From an uncultured Flammeovirgaceae bacterium (lineage in GTDB: Bacteria > Bacteroidota > Bacteroidia > Cytophagales > Cyclobacteriaceae): a DNA stretch of 13,656 nucleotides. Position 1 is the stretch's first letter, and the number at the start of each line of letters is the position of its first letter. Below are positions 1-10,200 of this stretch, piece after piece. The notes under the pieces were generated by a model. That model was given only the letters and a program-made list of their open reading frames with translations, had not been told where the DNA came from and did no database searches. The DNA is taken from positions 1 through 13,656 of the forward strand of contig CAMPJM010000046.1 in the NCBI GenBank assembly GCA_946886805.1, given 5' to 3'. The translations under genes and the position numbers were made by a program.

Positions 1-1023
1 ACTCTATTTGCCTGTACCCAAAATGGCAATGAAAACAAATCCAACCTTCCTCAGGCCAGGGGCGCTATGGGCGAAATTATTCTGGCTATGGATTCGGCAA
101 GTTGGCGAAATGAAGTTGGCGAAACAATTAGGGGGATATTTAGAGAACCCATTCCGGGGCTCCCTCAGGATGAACCGATGTACACGCTTCGTTATGTCAA
201 TCCTCTTGCCATGAATGATGTATTAAGAAACGCTAAAAATCTTATTTTTGTCACCACACTAGAAAGTCAAAGCATGGCGGACAGGAGAATCCGCAGTTAT
301 TTTACCAAAGAGTCACTCGAAAAAATAAAAAATGATCCGGATCTGTTTATGTTTATCAAAAAGGACGAGTTCGCCCGTGGACAAATAGTTTTGCATTTAT
401 TTGGACAAAACGAATCCTTACTTGCAGAAAATTTAAAAGAGAACGCCGCCAAAATCAGATCATATTTTGATGAAGCTGAAAGCAAAAGACTTAAAGACGA
501 GTTATTTGCGCAAGAAGAGGAAGGGATTGAAAAGAGTTTACAGGAAACGCATGGATTTACCTTAAAAATTCCTTTCGGCTATAAAATTGCAAAGAATGAG
601 TCTAACTTTGTATGGCTTCGACAATTAGGAAGGGAAACTGATAGAAATATTTTTGTTTCATATCGTGATTATGACGAGGAAGGCCTTTTCTCCAAAGAGA
701 GCATTCTAGATTTCCGGGAATCAATTGCAAAGGAATATATTTTTGATTCGGAAGATACCAGCTTATATGTGACAACTCAAAGAATAGCACCTGTTGATAC
801 AGCCGTTGTTAACTTAAACGGGCATTATGCTGTAAAAGCGAGAGGTCTATGGAAATTAAACGATAATTCCTTAGGCGGACCTTTTGTAAGTTATACCTTA
901 GTGGATGAGGATCTAAACCGCCTTTATTATATTGAAGGATATGTATCCAGCCCAGGAAACGATAAGAGAAATCTGATTAAAGAAATGGAGGCAATCCTTT
1001 CAACGTTTAAGCCAGGCACTTAA
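1..1023 (+). CDS. DUF4837 family lipoprotein (5' end truncated by the window edge)
   Basis: The reading frame is open from base 1 to the TAA at 1021-1023, so 340 residues are visible and the start lies outside the window. The first five codons read T-L-F-A-C, a good type II signal-peptide lipobox with Cys at codon 5, followed by a polar N/Q/K-rich tether. Only the start and most of the signal peptide should be missing. The mature protein would be lipid-anchored, probably in the outer membrane. The segment from about codon 23 (GEIILAMD...W...VG..I) through LPQDEPMYTL and NLIFVTTL resembles DUF4837, a Bacteroidota family of unknown function. A charged, helix-prone middle (codons about 95-180) precedes a second alpha/beta half (HGFTLKIPFGYKIA onward). 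The Met at 67 lies downstream of the lipobox and inside the conserved region, so it is not the start. No catalytic motif is evident. Family assignment is from recognition of the sequence pattern. Confidence 0.85.
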   Translation, partial: TLFACTQNGNENKSNLPQARGAMGEIILAMDSASWRNEVGETIRGIFREPIPGLPQDEPMYTLRYVNPLAMNDVLRNAKNLIFVTTLESQSMADRRIRSYFTKESLEKIKNDPDLFMFIKKDEFARGQIVLHLFGQNESLLAENLKENAAKIRSYFDEAESKRLKDELFAQEEEGIEKSLQETHGFTLKIPFGYKIAKNESNFVWLRQLGRETDRNIFVSYRDYDEEGLFSKESILDFRESIAKEYIFDSEDTSLYVTTQRIAPVDTAVVNLNGHYAVKARGLWKLNDNSLGGPFVSYTLVDEDLNRLYYIEGYVSSPGNDKRNLIKEMEAILSTFKPGT

Positions 1024-1106
1024 AGTAATTTTGCTCGATAAATTAAAATCTTTATTTTAACTAAGGGTTTAAAATTCCTATATTTCACTATCATAAATGT
1101 ATTTTA

Positions 1107-1132
1107 AATGGTTAATTTTAACCATTGCATTT
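1107..1132 (+). terminator. Possible weak terminator after the lipoprotein gene
   Basis: AATGGTTAA (1107-1115) and TTAACCATT (1118-1126) form a perfect 9-bp inverted repeat with two bases between the arms. As RNA it would fold with the innermost pairs open. GCATTTTT follows, so it could act as a weak intrinsic terminator for the DUF4837 gene 84 bases upstream. The AT-rich stem and short T run make this uncertain, and the near-palindrome could equally be an operator. Confidence 0.35.
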
Positions 1133-1182
1133 TTAGGATTTGGTAAATTTTTATCCATTCAGGCTGCAGTAATTTTAACTTA

Positions 1183-1321
1183 GGGCTTGTTACGAAATAA
1201 GTTGTACAAAGTAGAGGCAGTTTTTTTGTTCTTTATCAAGGCGTCCCGAAAGCTTTCGGGACAACGTAGAGAAAGGACAAAAAAACAAGTATAAATGTTC
1301 AAGTTATTTTATATCAAGCCC
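1183..1321. mobile_element. MITE-like imperfect inverted-repeat element, no coding capacity
   Basis: The two halves of this 139-base stretch are imperfect reverse complements. The ends are GGGCTTG (1183-1189) and CAAGCCC (1315-1321). Further in, both arms share an AAATAA/TTATTT block, a seven-T run followed by GT and CTTT (1221-1234 left, complement 1272-1285 right), and a central perfect 20-base palindrome at 1243-1262 (GTCCCGAAAG and its complement). The outermost bases are flanked by TTA on both sides (1180-1182 and 1322-1324), consistent with a 3-bp target duplication but weak evidence in AT-rich DNA. Short size, terminal repeats and no ORF fit a miniature inverted-repeat transposable element moved in trans by an IS elsewhere. 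Alternatively it is a non-mobile structured repeat or a long RNA hairpin. The parent IS family is not identifiable from this sequence alone. Confidence 0.6.
1243..1262. repeat. Perfect 20-base palindrome at the centre of the MITE-like element
   Basis: GTCCCGAAAG followed directly by CTTTCGGGAC is fully self-complementary. It is much more GC-rich than the surrounding DNA. As RNA it would form the tip of the long hairpin made by the whole element. Similar CCCGAAAGCTTTCGGG palindromes recur, as far as I recall, in intergenic repeats of Bacteroidota. That is memory, not a search. Confidence 0.8.
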
Positions 1322-1340
1322 TTAATAGAAAGCTAACCAT

Positions 1341-1380
1341 TAGTTATTACCGGAAATACTCATGTTTCAGGTAATAACTA
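1341..1380 (+). promoter_or_regulatory. Strong hairpin in the maeB leader
   Basis: TAGTTATTACC (1341-1351) and GGTAATAACTA (1370-1380) are a perfect 11-bp inverted repeat. Pairing continues inside after one G-A mismatch (1352/1369) with GAAA/TTTC, a T-G wobble and an A-T pair, leaving a four-base loop at 1359-1362. The hairpin ends 17 bases before the preferred maeB start (1398) and encloses an alternative in-frame ATG at 1362. No T run follows, so it is not a typical terminator. It may stabilise mRNA, affect ribosome access, or as DNA bind a dimeric repressor. The function is inferred from position only. Confidence 0.5.
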
Positions 1381-1397
1381 AAAACAATTCAATATTT

Positions 1398-3680
1398 ATG
1401 GCGAAAAAAGTAAGAAAAGAGGATGCTTTAAATTATCACATGCAAGCCCCGGCCGGGAAAATTGAAGTAGTTCCCACAAAAGTGTTGAGCACACAATTCG
1501 ACCTTGCCCTTGCTTATTCACCCGGAGTAGCAGAACCTTGCAAGGAGATTCATTCCAACGAGGATGATGTATATAAATATACTGCAAAAGGAAACCTTGT
1601 AGGTGTAATTACAAATGGAACTGCCGTGCTGGGCTTAGGCAATCTGGGACCTGCGGCATCAAAACCTGTGATGGAAGGAAAAGCGGTTCTTTTTAAAAAA
1701 TTTGCGGGAATAGATGTTTTTGATTTAGAAGTAGACTGCTATGACCCGGAAGAATTCATTAAAATAGTAAAGTCCCTTGAACCTACATTCGGCGGTATCA
1801 ATCTTGAAGATATAAAAGCACCTGAAAGTTTTACCATAGAGCGGTCGCTACGGAAGCAAATGAAAATTCCGGTAATGCATGATGACCAGCATGGTACTGC
1901 TATAATTTCAAGTGCTGCCTTATTGAATGCACTTGAACTGGTTGGTAAGTCCATTTCTGAAGTAAAGGTGGTCGTAAATGGGGCCGGTGCTGCGGCGATG
2001 GCTTGTACCTATCTATATGTAAGCCTCGGTGTTAAAAAGGAAAATATCGTTATGTTTGATATCAATGGGGTAATTGATACAAAAAGAACCGATTTAAATG
2101 AACTCCAGGCAGATTTTGCTACAACAAGAGACATCAAAAACCTTCCTGATGCCATGTCAGGTGCTGATGTATTCTTGGGGCTTTCCGTCGCCAACTGTAT
2201 ATCTCCTGATTTGATAAAATTAATGGCGAACGATCCTATAGTATTTGCGCTTGCAAATCCGGAGCCAGAAATCTCTTATGAATTAGCTACAGGCTCGAGG
2301 GAAGATATTATTATGGCCACAGGTAGGTCTGATCATCCTAATCAGGTAAATAACGTTTTGGGCTTCCCTTATATTTTTAGAGGTGCCTTGGACGTGAGAG
2401 CATCTGCCATAAACGAAGAAATGAAATTGGCAGCGGTAATGGCGCTTTCGAAATTAGCAAGAGATCCGGTGCCGGATATGGTGAACAAAGCATATGGTGA
2501 TGATCAAATCGTATTTGGAAGAAAATACCTGATCCCCAAGCCATTGGATCCGAGACTTATCACGACCATCTCTCCTGCTGTGGCAAAAGCTGCTATGGAA
2601 TCTGGAGTTGCCCGACAAAGCATAAAAGATTGGGACCAATATCATTTTGACCTGCAAAGCAGAATTGGCATAGACCAGCGAATGGTTTCCAGGATCATTA
2701 GCCGGGCTAAGAAAAATCCAAAACGCGTTGTTTTTGCAGAGGCTGACAACATAAAAATTTTAAAAGCCGCTCAAATTATCCAGGATGAGAAGATAGCTAT
2801 TCCAATACTTTTGGGAAACAAGCGAAAGATAAAACAACTAATTGCTTCACAGAACATAGAACTTTCGCATTGTATCATCATCGATCACATGGAGGATGAT
2901 AAGAAGCTCGCTGAATTTGGGAACATCCTCTACGAAAAAAGAAAAAGAAAAGGTGTGACCCCGCATGAAGGCAAAAAGCTAATGCAGGAAAGAAATTATT
3001 ATGGAGCAATGATGTTGGAGACTGGTGAGGCAGATGCTTTAATTTCCGGTCTTACCAAAGATTATCCTAAAACCATTTTACCTGCCTTACATGTGGTTGG
3101 CGTAGAAGAAGGCGTAAAAAGAGTGGCTGGAATGTATATTATATCCACAAAAAAAGGGCCCTTCTTTTTTGCCGATACCACGGTGAATGTTAATCCAACT
3201 GTAGATGAACTGGTCGATATTATTGGCATAACTGCCCGGGGCGTGCGCTTTTTTGATTTCGAGCCAAGAATGGCGGTATTATCTTATTCCAATTTCGGAT
3301 CAAGTAAAGGGGAGGTTCCGGAAAAAACAATGATGGCTACCAAGATTGCCAAAGAAAAATACCCGGGATTAATAATAGAAGGGGATATCCAGGCAAACAC
3401 TGCGCTTAGCACAGAATTGCAGCAGGAAAATTACCCATTTAGCGAATTAGCAAAAGAAGGAGCAAATACGCTTATTTTTCCTGACCTTACCTCGGGCAAT
3501 ATAGCTTATAAATTACTAATGGAGCTTGGTGGTGCAGAAGCAATTGGTCCAATACTGATGGGAATGAACAAGCCCGTGCATATCCTGCAATTAGGAAGTT
3601 CGATTAGAGAAATAGTAAATATGGTAGCAATTGCTGTGGTAGATGCCCAGCACCACGAAAAAAAGAACACCAAAGTATGA
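1398..3680 (+). CDS. maeB: NADP-dependent malic enzyme with C-terminal phosphotransacetylase-like domain
   Basis: This 760-residue protein has the length and two-part build of MaeB, which oxidatively decarboxylates malate to pyruvate and CO2 in the cytoplasm and supplies NADPH. From the chosen start, the malic domain includes [10 protein letters not shown] with Tyr40 and [14 protein letters not shown] with Lys95 as the expected catalytic pair. Metal ligands are expected at Glu137-Asp138 (INLEDI) and Asp162/163 (VMHDDQHGT). A Rossmann motif NGAGAAAMA starts at about residue 194. From about residue 430 the sequence resembles phosphotransacetylase ([36 protein letters not shown]). In MaeB proteins this tail is regulatory, responding to acetyl-CoA, rather than a working Pta. 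I chose ATG 1398 ([14 protein letters not shown]) because the ATG at 1362 sits in the leader hairpin and adds 12 atypical residues. The gene ends in an ATGA overlap with ruvA, suggesting coupled translation. Confidence 0.95.
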   Translation: MAKKVRKEDALNYHMQAPAGKIEVVPTKVLSTQFDLALAYSPGVAEPCKEIHSNEDDVYKYTAKGNLVGVITNGTAVLGLGNLGPAASKPVMEGKAVLFKKFAGIDVFDLEVDCYDPEEFIKIVKSLEPTFGGINLEDIKAPESFTIERSLRKQMKIPVMHDDQHGTAIISSAALLNALELVGKSISEVKVVVNGAGAAAMACTYLYVSLGVKKENIVMFDINGVIDTKRTDLNELQADFATTRDIKNLPDAMSGADVFLGLSVANCISPDLIKLMANDPIVFALANPEPEISYELATGSREDIIMATGRSDHPNQVNNVLGFPYIFRGALDVRASAINEEMKLAAVMALSKLARDPVPDMVNKAYGDDQIVFGRKYLIPKPLDPRLITTISPAVAKAAMESGVARQSIKDWDQYHFDLQSRIGIDQRMVSRIISRAKKNPKRVVFAEADNIKILKAAQIIQDEKIAIPILLGNKRKIKQLIASQNIELSHCIIIDHMEDDKKLAEFGNILYEKRKRKGVTPHEGKKLMQERNYYGAMMLETGEADALISGLTKDYPKTILPALHVVGVEEGVKRVAGMYIISTKKGPFFFADTTVNVNPTVDELVDIIGITARGVRFFDFEPRMAVLSYSNFGSSKGEVPEKTMMATKIAKEKYPGLIIEGDIQANTALSTELQQENYPFSELAKEGANTLIFPDLTSGNIAYKLLMELGGAEAIGPILMGMNKPVHILQLGSSIREIVNMVAIAVVDAQHHEKKNTKV

Positions 3681-4270
3681 TAGCCTATATTGAGGGAGAA
3701 CTAACCGTCAAAGAACCTACACATGTGGTAATTGAAGCTAACGGCTTAGGATATGAAGTAAGGATTTCATTAAACACTTTTCAGGCAATCAAGGATGTAA
3801 AACGGTACAAGCTTTTTACGCACCTTCATATAAAGGAAGATGCTCACACATTGTTCGGATTCTACAATACCTCGGAAAAAAAGCTTTTTCTCGATTTAAT
3901 TAGCATCTCTGGCGTTGGCCCGGGGACTGGGTTGGTAGTACTGTCTTCGATGCCGCCGGAAGATTTGAAAAGAGCGATTATAAATGGCCAAACCGCCACG
4001 ATACAAAGCATTAAAGGAATAGGTGCGAAGACTGCCCAGCGAATTATTCTCGAACTTCGGGATAAGTTCTCAAAAGAAGCCCTGGGAACGCCTCAAACGA
4101 ATATTTCGGGAATAAGTTACAATACGGCTTCAAGTGAAGCGTTATCCGCGCTAGTAACGCTAGGCTTCAACAAAGCAGTTGCAGAAAAAAGCATCAATAA
4201 TATTGCAAGGAAGCACGGGGAGGAAATATCTGTCGAAGAAATCATTAAATTAGCATTAAAAACTTCATAG
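3677..4270 (+). CDS. ruvA: Holliday junction branch migration protein RuvA
   Basis: The 197-residue product has the normal RuvA length and three-domain order. RuvA tetramers bind four-way DNA junctions and load the RuvB motor during recombinational repair. Residues 1-63 are the OB-fold domain ([36 protein letters not shown]). Residues 64-135 carry two helix-hairpin-helix motifs, [15 protein letters not shown] (76-90) and [13 protein letters not shown] (111-123), which grip the DNA backbone. A flexible linker follows. Residues about 150-197 form the RuvB-contacting domain ([13 protein letters not shown]). The first hairpin has GPGTG where proteobacterial proteins usually have GPKLA, probably a lineage difference. 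The start ATG lies inside the maeB stop region (ATGA, 3677-3680). sprA starts 20 bases downstream, so the three genes are probably co-transcribed. No ruvB or ruvC is in the window. Confidence 0.97.
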   Translation: MIAYIEGELTVKEPTHVVIEANGLGYEVRISLNTFQAIKDVKRYKLFTHLHIKEDAHTLFGFYNTSEKKLFLDLISISGVGPGTGLVVLSSMPPEDLKRAIINGQTATIQSIKGIGAKTAQRIILELRDKFSKEALGTPQTNISGISYNTASSEALSALVTLGFNKAVAEKSINNIARKHGEEISVEEIIKLALKTS

Positions 4271-4290
4271 GCTTTTAACCGGATCTAAAA

Positions 4291-7200
4291 TTGTTAAAAA
4301 TAAAACATTATATTTTATTTCTATTTGTATTTTCTTTGGTGATGAGCACCTGGTTCTCCAATGCCCGATCTACCAAAAATGTGCTATTGAACCGGTTAAA
4401 TTTCGACTTTTTACAACAAAGGCTACCTCAGGATACTTTACCAGATACCACTCAAACAGATACCACGAAAACGGACAGTACAAAACAAGATAGTATCAGG
4501 AATGCTGAGACACGCTCCTATGAGCCTTCCCGACAGACCACATTTGAACCCTCAGATCGTCATGGCGACCCTTTTTCCAACAGGACCAGCCCATCCCCTT
4601 TACTATTAGATAATCCATCTTCTATTGAAATGGAAGTAGAAATAGACACTGGGATGGACTATACGATCTACGAAAGGATAGGAGACATAAACTACCGCCC
4701 TCCTACTCAAATGACTTTCGAAGAATTTACCGAATATCAAAATAAGAGAATGTTGCGCGAATACTGGAAAACTAAATCCAGAGGGCTTGATGGTGAAAGC
4801 GCAGTCAGCAGTAGAGGGCTTATTCCGCCTATTTACATCAGTCCTATTTTTGACAAAATATTTGGTGGCAGCTATGTCGACATTCAACCTACGGGATTTG
4901 TGACCCTTGATTTCGGCGGCAGATGGCAGCGTGTAGATAATCCCAGCTATCCTATACGGCAGCAACGGAATGGCGGTTTTGAATTTGATCAGCAAATCAA
5001 TATGAATGTTATCGGTCAGATTGGTGACAAATTGAAAGTTACAGCAAATTTCGACAATAATAGTTCTTTTGATTTTGAGAACGATTTCCGTGTAGAATAT
5101 ACTGGCTACGAAGAAGATATAATTCAGAAAATAGAGATTGGGAATGTTAGCATGCCTGTTAACAACAGCCTTATAAGCGGCTCGCAAAATCTTTTTGGGA
5201 TCAAGACGCAGTTAAGATTTGGAAGGTTGTTCATTACAGGGGTAGCTTCAACACAGAGAGGGTCTACAGATATGTTGGAAATAGAGGGCGGCGGACAAGT
5301 GAGGGAGTTTGAAATCCGTGCTTCAGAATATGATGACAACCGCCACTTTTTCCTGGGGCATTTTTTTAGAAACAATTATGGCACCGACGGAAATCAATGG
5401 TTGAGCCAGTTGCCAGCCATTAACTCAGGCGTAAATATTTCAAGGGTAGAAGTTTACGTGATCAACAGAAACCAGGATACTGAAACACAGCGAAATTTTG
5501 TGGCTTTTACAGATCTTGGTGAAGGGCAGGTATTCAACAATCCACAAATAGCTGCAAGTTCTACAAATGTAAACCCTACAAGTAATGCCGCAAATGGTTT
5601 AAATGCTTATCTATTTACTGGTTCCGAGCAACTTGTACGAGATGTTGACTTAATTAATAATGCATTAAAAGGCTCTCCTTTTGGCGAATTAGTAAATGGG
5701 TCAGATTACGAAAAAGTAAATAATGCCCGTAAACTCAGCGAAGGGGAATATTACCTAAACAAAGAATTGGGCTATATTTCTTTAGCAAGAAAATTACAAA
5801 GTGATGAGGCCTTGGCGGTGGCGTATGAGTATACATTTAATGGCCAAAACTACGAGGTGGGGGAATTAACCGAAGATGTTCAAAACATTTCGGCCAATCA
5901 GGCAATATTTTTAAAGCTTTTGCGGCCAGCTCGTGTAGATATAAAAAGTACCACCTGGGATTTGATGATGAAAAACATTTACAACCTAAATGCCAACCAA
6001 ATAACGCCAGAGGGTTTTGACTTGAAGGTTTTGTTCCGTGATGATCAATCTGGGATAGACAATGCTGTTTTCCAGGAAGGTGGGCCAGATGTAAAAGACA
6101 GGCAAATTGTTGAACTTATTGGTGCTGATAGGTTGAATCAAAACGGAAACCAACCAAGCGATGGTGTTTTCGACTTTGTGGAGGGCCTTACTATTAATTC
6201 TGAAAGCGGTTTGATTATTTTTCCGAACACCCAACCATTTGGCGAGGAAATAAACGAACTATTTCCGCCGGGACCTCTGGAGCAAAAATATGTTTATGAT
6301 ACGCTCTACAACACAACCAAAGCAGATGCGGAGCAGGTGGCTGGAAGCAACAAGTATTTTTTAAGAGGTTCATTTTTAGCAGGGTCTGCAAATGAGATAA
6401 TGCTTCCGGGAATAAATATTTCCGAAGGTTCTGTAGTTGTGACTGCCGGCAATACCCCCTTAACAGAGGGAGTAGATTATGAAGTAGATTATAACCTTGG
6501 AAAGGTGACGATCTTAAGCCAAAATCTTCAGAATGAAAATATCAAGATCACCTATGAGAAAGCTGACCTTTTCAGTTTCCAGACCAGGAGCCTCTTAGGA
6601 ACCCGTTTGGATTATAGGGTAAGTGATGACATCAATATAGGTGCCACGCTTCTATACCTTAATGAACGACCTCCAAATACCAATTATAGGGCTTCAATCG
6701 GGCAGGAATCTTTACGAAATACCAAGTGGGGACTCGATCTAAATTATCAAAAGGATTCCAGGTTCTTAACAAAAATGATTGATGCCCTCCCATTGATTGA
6801 AACAAAAGAAATATCTACTGTTACTTTTAATGGAGAATTTGCACAACTGATTCCCGGGACTTCCAATCAAATCAATGGGGAAGGAACTTCCTATATTGAT
6901 GACTTCGAAGCCTCTGTTACACCTTTTAACCTTGGCGGAGGCTCGTTAAACTGGAAACTTGCTGCCACGCCACAAGGGTCTGCACATGTGACGTCTGCCG
7001 AAGGAATAGAAGCGAATTTCAGAAGGGCAAAATTAGCCTGGTATGTTATTGACAATTCATTTTACAGAAACGACGCTCCGGACCACATGACCGAGGAGGA
7101 CTTGAAGAATCACTATGTCAGGCCGGTAATTCCTCAGGAATTATTTCCTCAACGAGACCGTGACCAGATAAATAACAACCTCCCTATTTTTGAACTGGCT

Positions 7201-10200
7201 TATTACCCTGCGGAACGGGGACAATATAACTACAATAATGAGGGCATTAATCCTGCTGATGGCACGTTTACCGATCCGGCAGCAAACTGGGGTGGAATTA
7301 CCAGGGCCATTACATCGGATGTGGATTTCGACAAAACCAATATAGAATACATTGAATTCTGGATGATGGATCCTTTTATAGAAGGGGATTATGGTGTTGT
7401 AGACGGTTTGCGTGGAAATCAAAGGCAAGGTGGAAAACTGGTATTTAACCTGGGAACAATTTCAGAAGATGTGCTGCCCGATGAAAATCACTCATTTGAG
7501 AATGGCCTTCCCTCGGAATATCCTGGAGTGGCTGGTACCGACTATGAATTAACGCCGCTAGGCGGAAGACTGCCATTGGATGCCTCTGCTATAACCAATG
7601 GATTTGGAAATGGCAACCGGGAGAACCAGGACGTAGGACTTGAAGGCTGGAAGAGTGACCTTGAATTTGAAAAATATTTTAATGGAAACAATCAGGCACC
7701 CGCTTTAGATGCTGTAGCCCGCGCTCAGCTGGAAAATGATGCTTCTTCCGATGACTTCAGGTATTTTCTGGACCCGCTCTATGATCAGGAACAAGCCTCT
7801 ATCCTTGAAAGGTACAAGCGGTATAATAACATGGAAAACAATACGCCTATCGTTGGCGACAATAACCTTGATTACACTCCTATTGGATCAAGTGAGCCAG
7901 ACAATGAAGACGTGAATAATGACAATACCATTACCGCAAGATCTCAGGAACAGTATTATGAATATACTGTAGATATTGAAGAAGATGGCCTAACTGTAGG
8001 AGAAAACTTTATTGTCGATAAAGTGACCAGTTCCAACAATAAAGCTGGGGAGGAAGTTGACTGGTATTTGTTCCGAATACCCATTAGAGATGAAGATAGA
8101 AGAGAAGAAATTGGAACTCCAAACTTTAAAACGATCCGCTTTCTCCGTACCTATCTGACAGATTTTGAGACACCAGTGGTTTTACGGATGGCCAAATTTC
8201 AGTTGGTAGGTAGTCAATGGAGAAGCTATGAAAAAACCCTGCAGGAAGCACCTGATAATAAAGATGTGGATAATCCATTTACTGTCTCTGTAGTAAACAT
8301 AGAAGAAAATGGTGACTTTATGGCAACAGACGGACAGGGAGAAGTTAAATCGATACCGTATGTGCTACCTCCAGGGGTTGAAAGGGAACAGGATAACACT
8401 ACCCAATACACCAGACAGGCAAATGAGCAGTCGCTACAAATCTGTGTAGAGGATCTTGACGACGGAGAAGCCAATGCAGTTTATAAAAACCTGACGGTTG
8501 ATATGATCAATTATGGCAGGCTGAAAATGTTCTTCCACGCACAACCCAATGGGGAAACAACTGTTGGCAACAAAGAAATGAGCGCATTTATCCGCCTGGG
8601 AACAGATTTTGAAAACAACTTCTATGAGATAGAAGTGCCGTTGGACATTACTCCTGAAAATGTAGGGAACGATAGGAGAGCAATCTGGCCATTGGCCAAC
8701 GAAATTGATATAGCTTTAGATGCCTTGTATTCACTAAAATCTGCCAGAAACAGAGCCAGGGGCGAATCTCAGAATTACGAGGAGCTTTACACCGGGGATC
8801 ATACCAATGAAAACGGCACCACTTATAAGCTGGCCATCAAAGGCAGGCCTGAGCTAAGCACAGTGCAGGTGGTGATGATAGGAGTCAGAAATCGAACCGG
8901 CGTTACCGAGGGCGATATTAATCTTAATACAGGAGCTAAATCCATTTGCATCTGGGCCAATGAACTCCGTGTATCCGATTTCGACCGCTCAAGTGGCTGG
9001 GCTGCCAATGCGAGGCTCAACACCAAACTTGCGGACTTTGCCAATATCACCACCTCTGCCCGCTATACAAGTTTTGGTTTCGGTGGCATTCAACAAAAAA
9101 TATCTGAAAGAACACGTGAAGAAATAAAGGAATTTGATGTATCGGCAAACGTACAACTGGATAAATTACTACCCGAAAAGGCTGGCTTACAAATCCCGAT
9201 GTACGTAAGCTACAGAACTACCGAAATTACTCCCGAATATGATCCGCTCGACCCGGATATTCCATTAGAAGCAGCACTCGCAGGCATTGAGAACTCCGAG
9301 GAAAGGGACGATTATGAACAAAAGGTGCAGGATAACACGGTGCGCAGAAGTATTAATTTCACGGGAGTAAAAAAGGTAAAAACCAACGAAGAAGCAAAAG
9401 ACCATTTCTATGACATTGAGAATCTAACTTTTTCTTACGCTTACAGTGACATTTTTCAACATGATTATAGAACCGAATCTTATGAATTTAAATCACAAAG
9501 AGCCTCAGTTGCCTATAATTATGTGCCGAAGGAATTGATAATCGCACCTTTTAAAAATGTGAAATTATTCTCATCCCCTTATCTGGCATTAATTAAAGAT
9601 TTTAATTTTTCGCCCCTGCCCAGTAGCCTTGATTTCAGGGCTGATGTAGTGCGTACATTTGCGAAAACCCAACTGAGAAACGCAAACTTAAGTACTGTGG
9701 GAATAGCACCAACTTTTGAAAAATCCTTTACTTTTAACCGCTTTTATGATGTCAGGTGGAACCTAACGCAAGGACTTTCTTTGGACTATAATGCCCGTGC
9801 CCATGCTATTGTTGATGAACCTTATGGTGCCTTGGATTCGGACAACGAAAGAGACGAGGTACTGGATAACTTGAAAAATTTCGGAAGAATGGAAAATTTC
9901 GACCAGTCTGTGGCCCTCAATTATAGGCTTCCATTAGATAAGCTCCCTTTCACCGACTGGATAAGTGCTGATTTCCGTTATGCGGCAGGCTATAACTGGG
10001 CATCAGGATCCTATAATCCCTATCTGGCAGACTCGGTCGTTTCCCTAAAAGAACTGTATGGAAATACCATCCAGAACACCAGGGAAAGAACATTGGCTGG
10101 TAATTTAGACCTGACCAAACTGTATAATAAGGTAAAGATATTAAAAGAAATTAATGAGCCTCCCCGTAGGAGAGGAAGAAATGAGGAAGCGGATACGATA

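Larger units (their letters stand above)
1024..1397. other. Non-coding gap between the lipoprotein gene and maeB
   Basis: This 374-base AT-rich stretch has no credible coding frame. It holds, in order: an AT-only 7-bp inverted repeat (1043-1049 with 1054-1060); a -7-like TATATTTC at 1079-1086 that misses the TAnnTTTG consensus by one base and has no clear -33 partner; a terminator-like inverted repeat (1107-1126); the MITE-like element (1183-1321); and the maeB leader hairpin (1341-1380). I see no tRNA or recognisable riboswitch. The maeB promoter must lie here or further upstream, but I could not place it. Confidence 0.7.

Noticed and set aside
8..214. 68-codon + strand frame starting at base 8
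   Set aside because: It is out of frame with the lipoprotein gene, which has a lipobox and DUF4837 motifs across the same bases.
1221..1290. Reading the long inverted repeat before maeB as a simple intrinsic terminator
   Set aside because: The T run lies within an arm rather than after the stem, and the symmetry extends about 70 bases each way, which fits an inverted-repeat element better.
1362..1397. Earlier in-frame ATG for maeB
   Set aside because: It sits at the tip of the leader hairpin and adds [12 protein letters not shown], which does not look like MaeB. ATG 1398 begins with a typical MAKK N-terminus.
4342..4344. ATG start for sprA
   Set aside because: It would remove the hydrophobic core of the signal peptide, which an outer-membrane barrel needs.
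4420..4500. Thr/Asp/Lys-rich codon repeats near the start of sprA as a CRISPR or tandem repeat
   Set aside because: They are an irregular low-complexity linker in frame with the protein, with no fixed repeat unit or spacers.
4606..5187. 193-codon open frame on the - strand inside sprA
   Set aside because: It lies wholly opposite sprA and its translation is low in recognisable motifs. The + strand frame is clearly the real gene.
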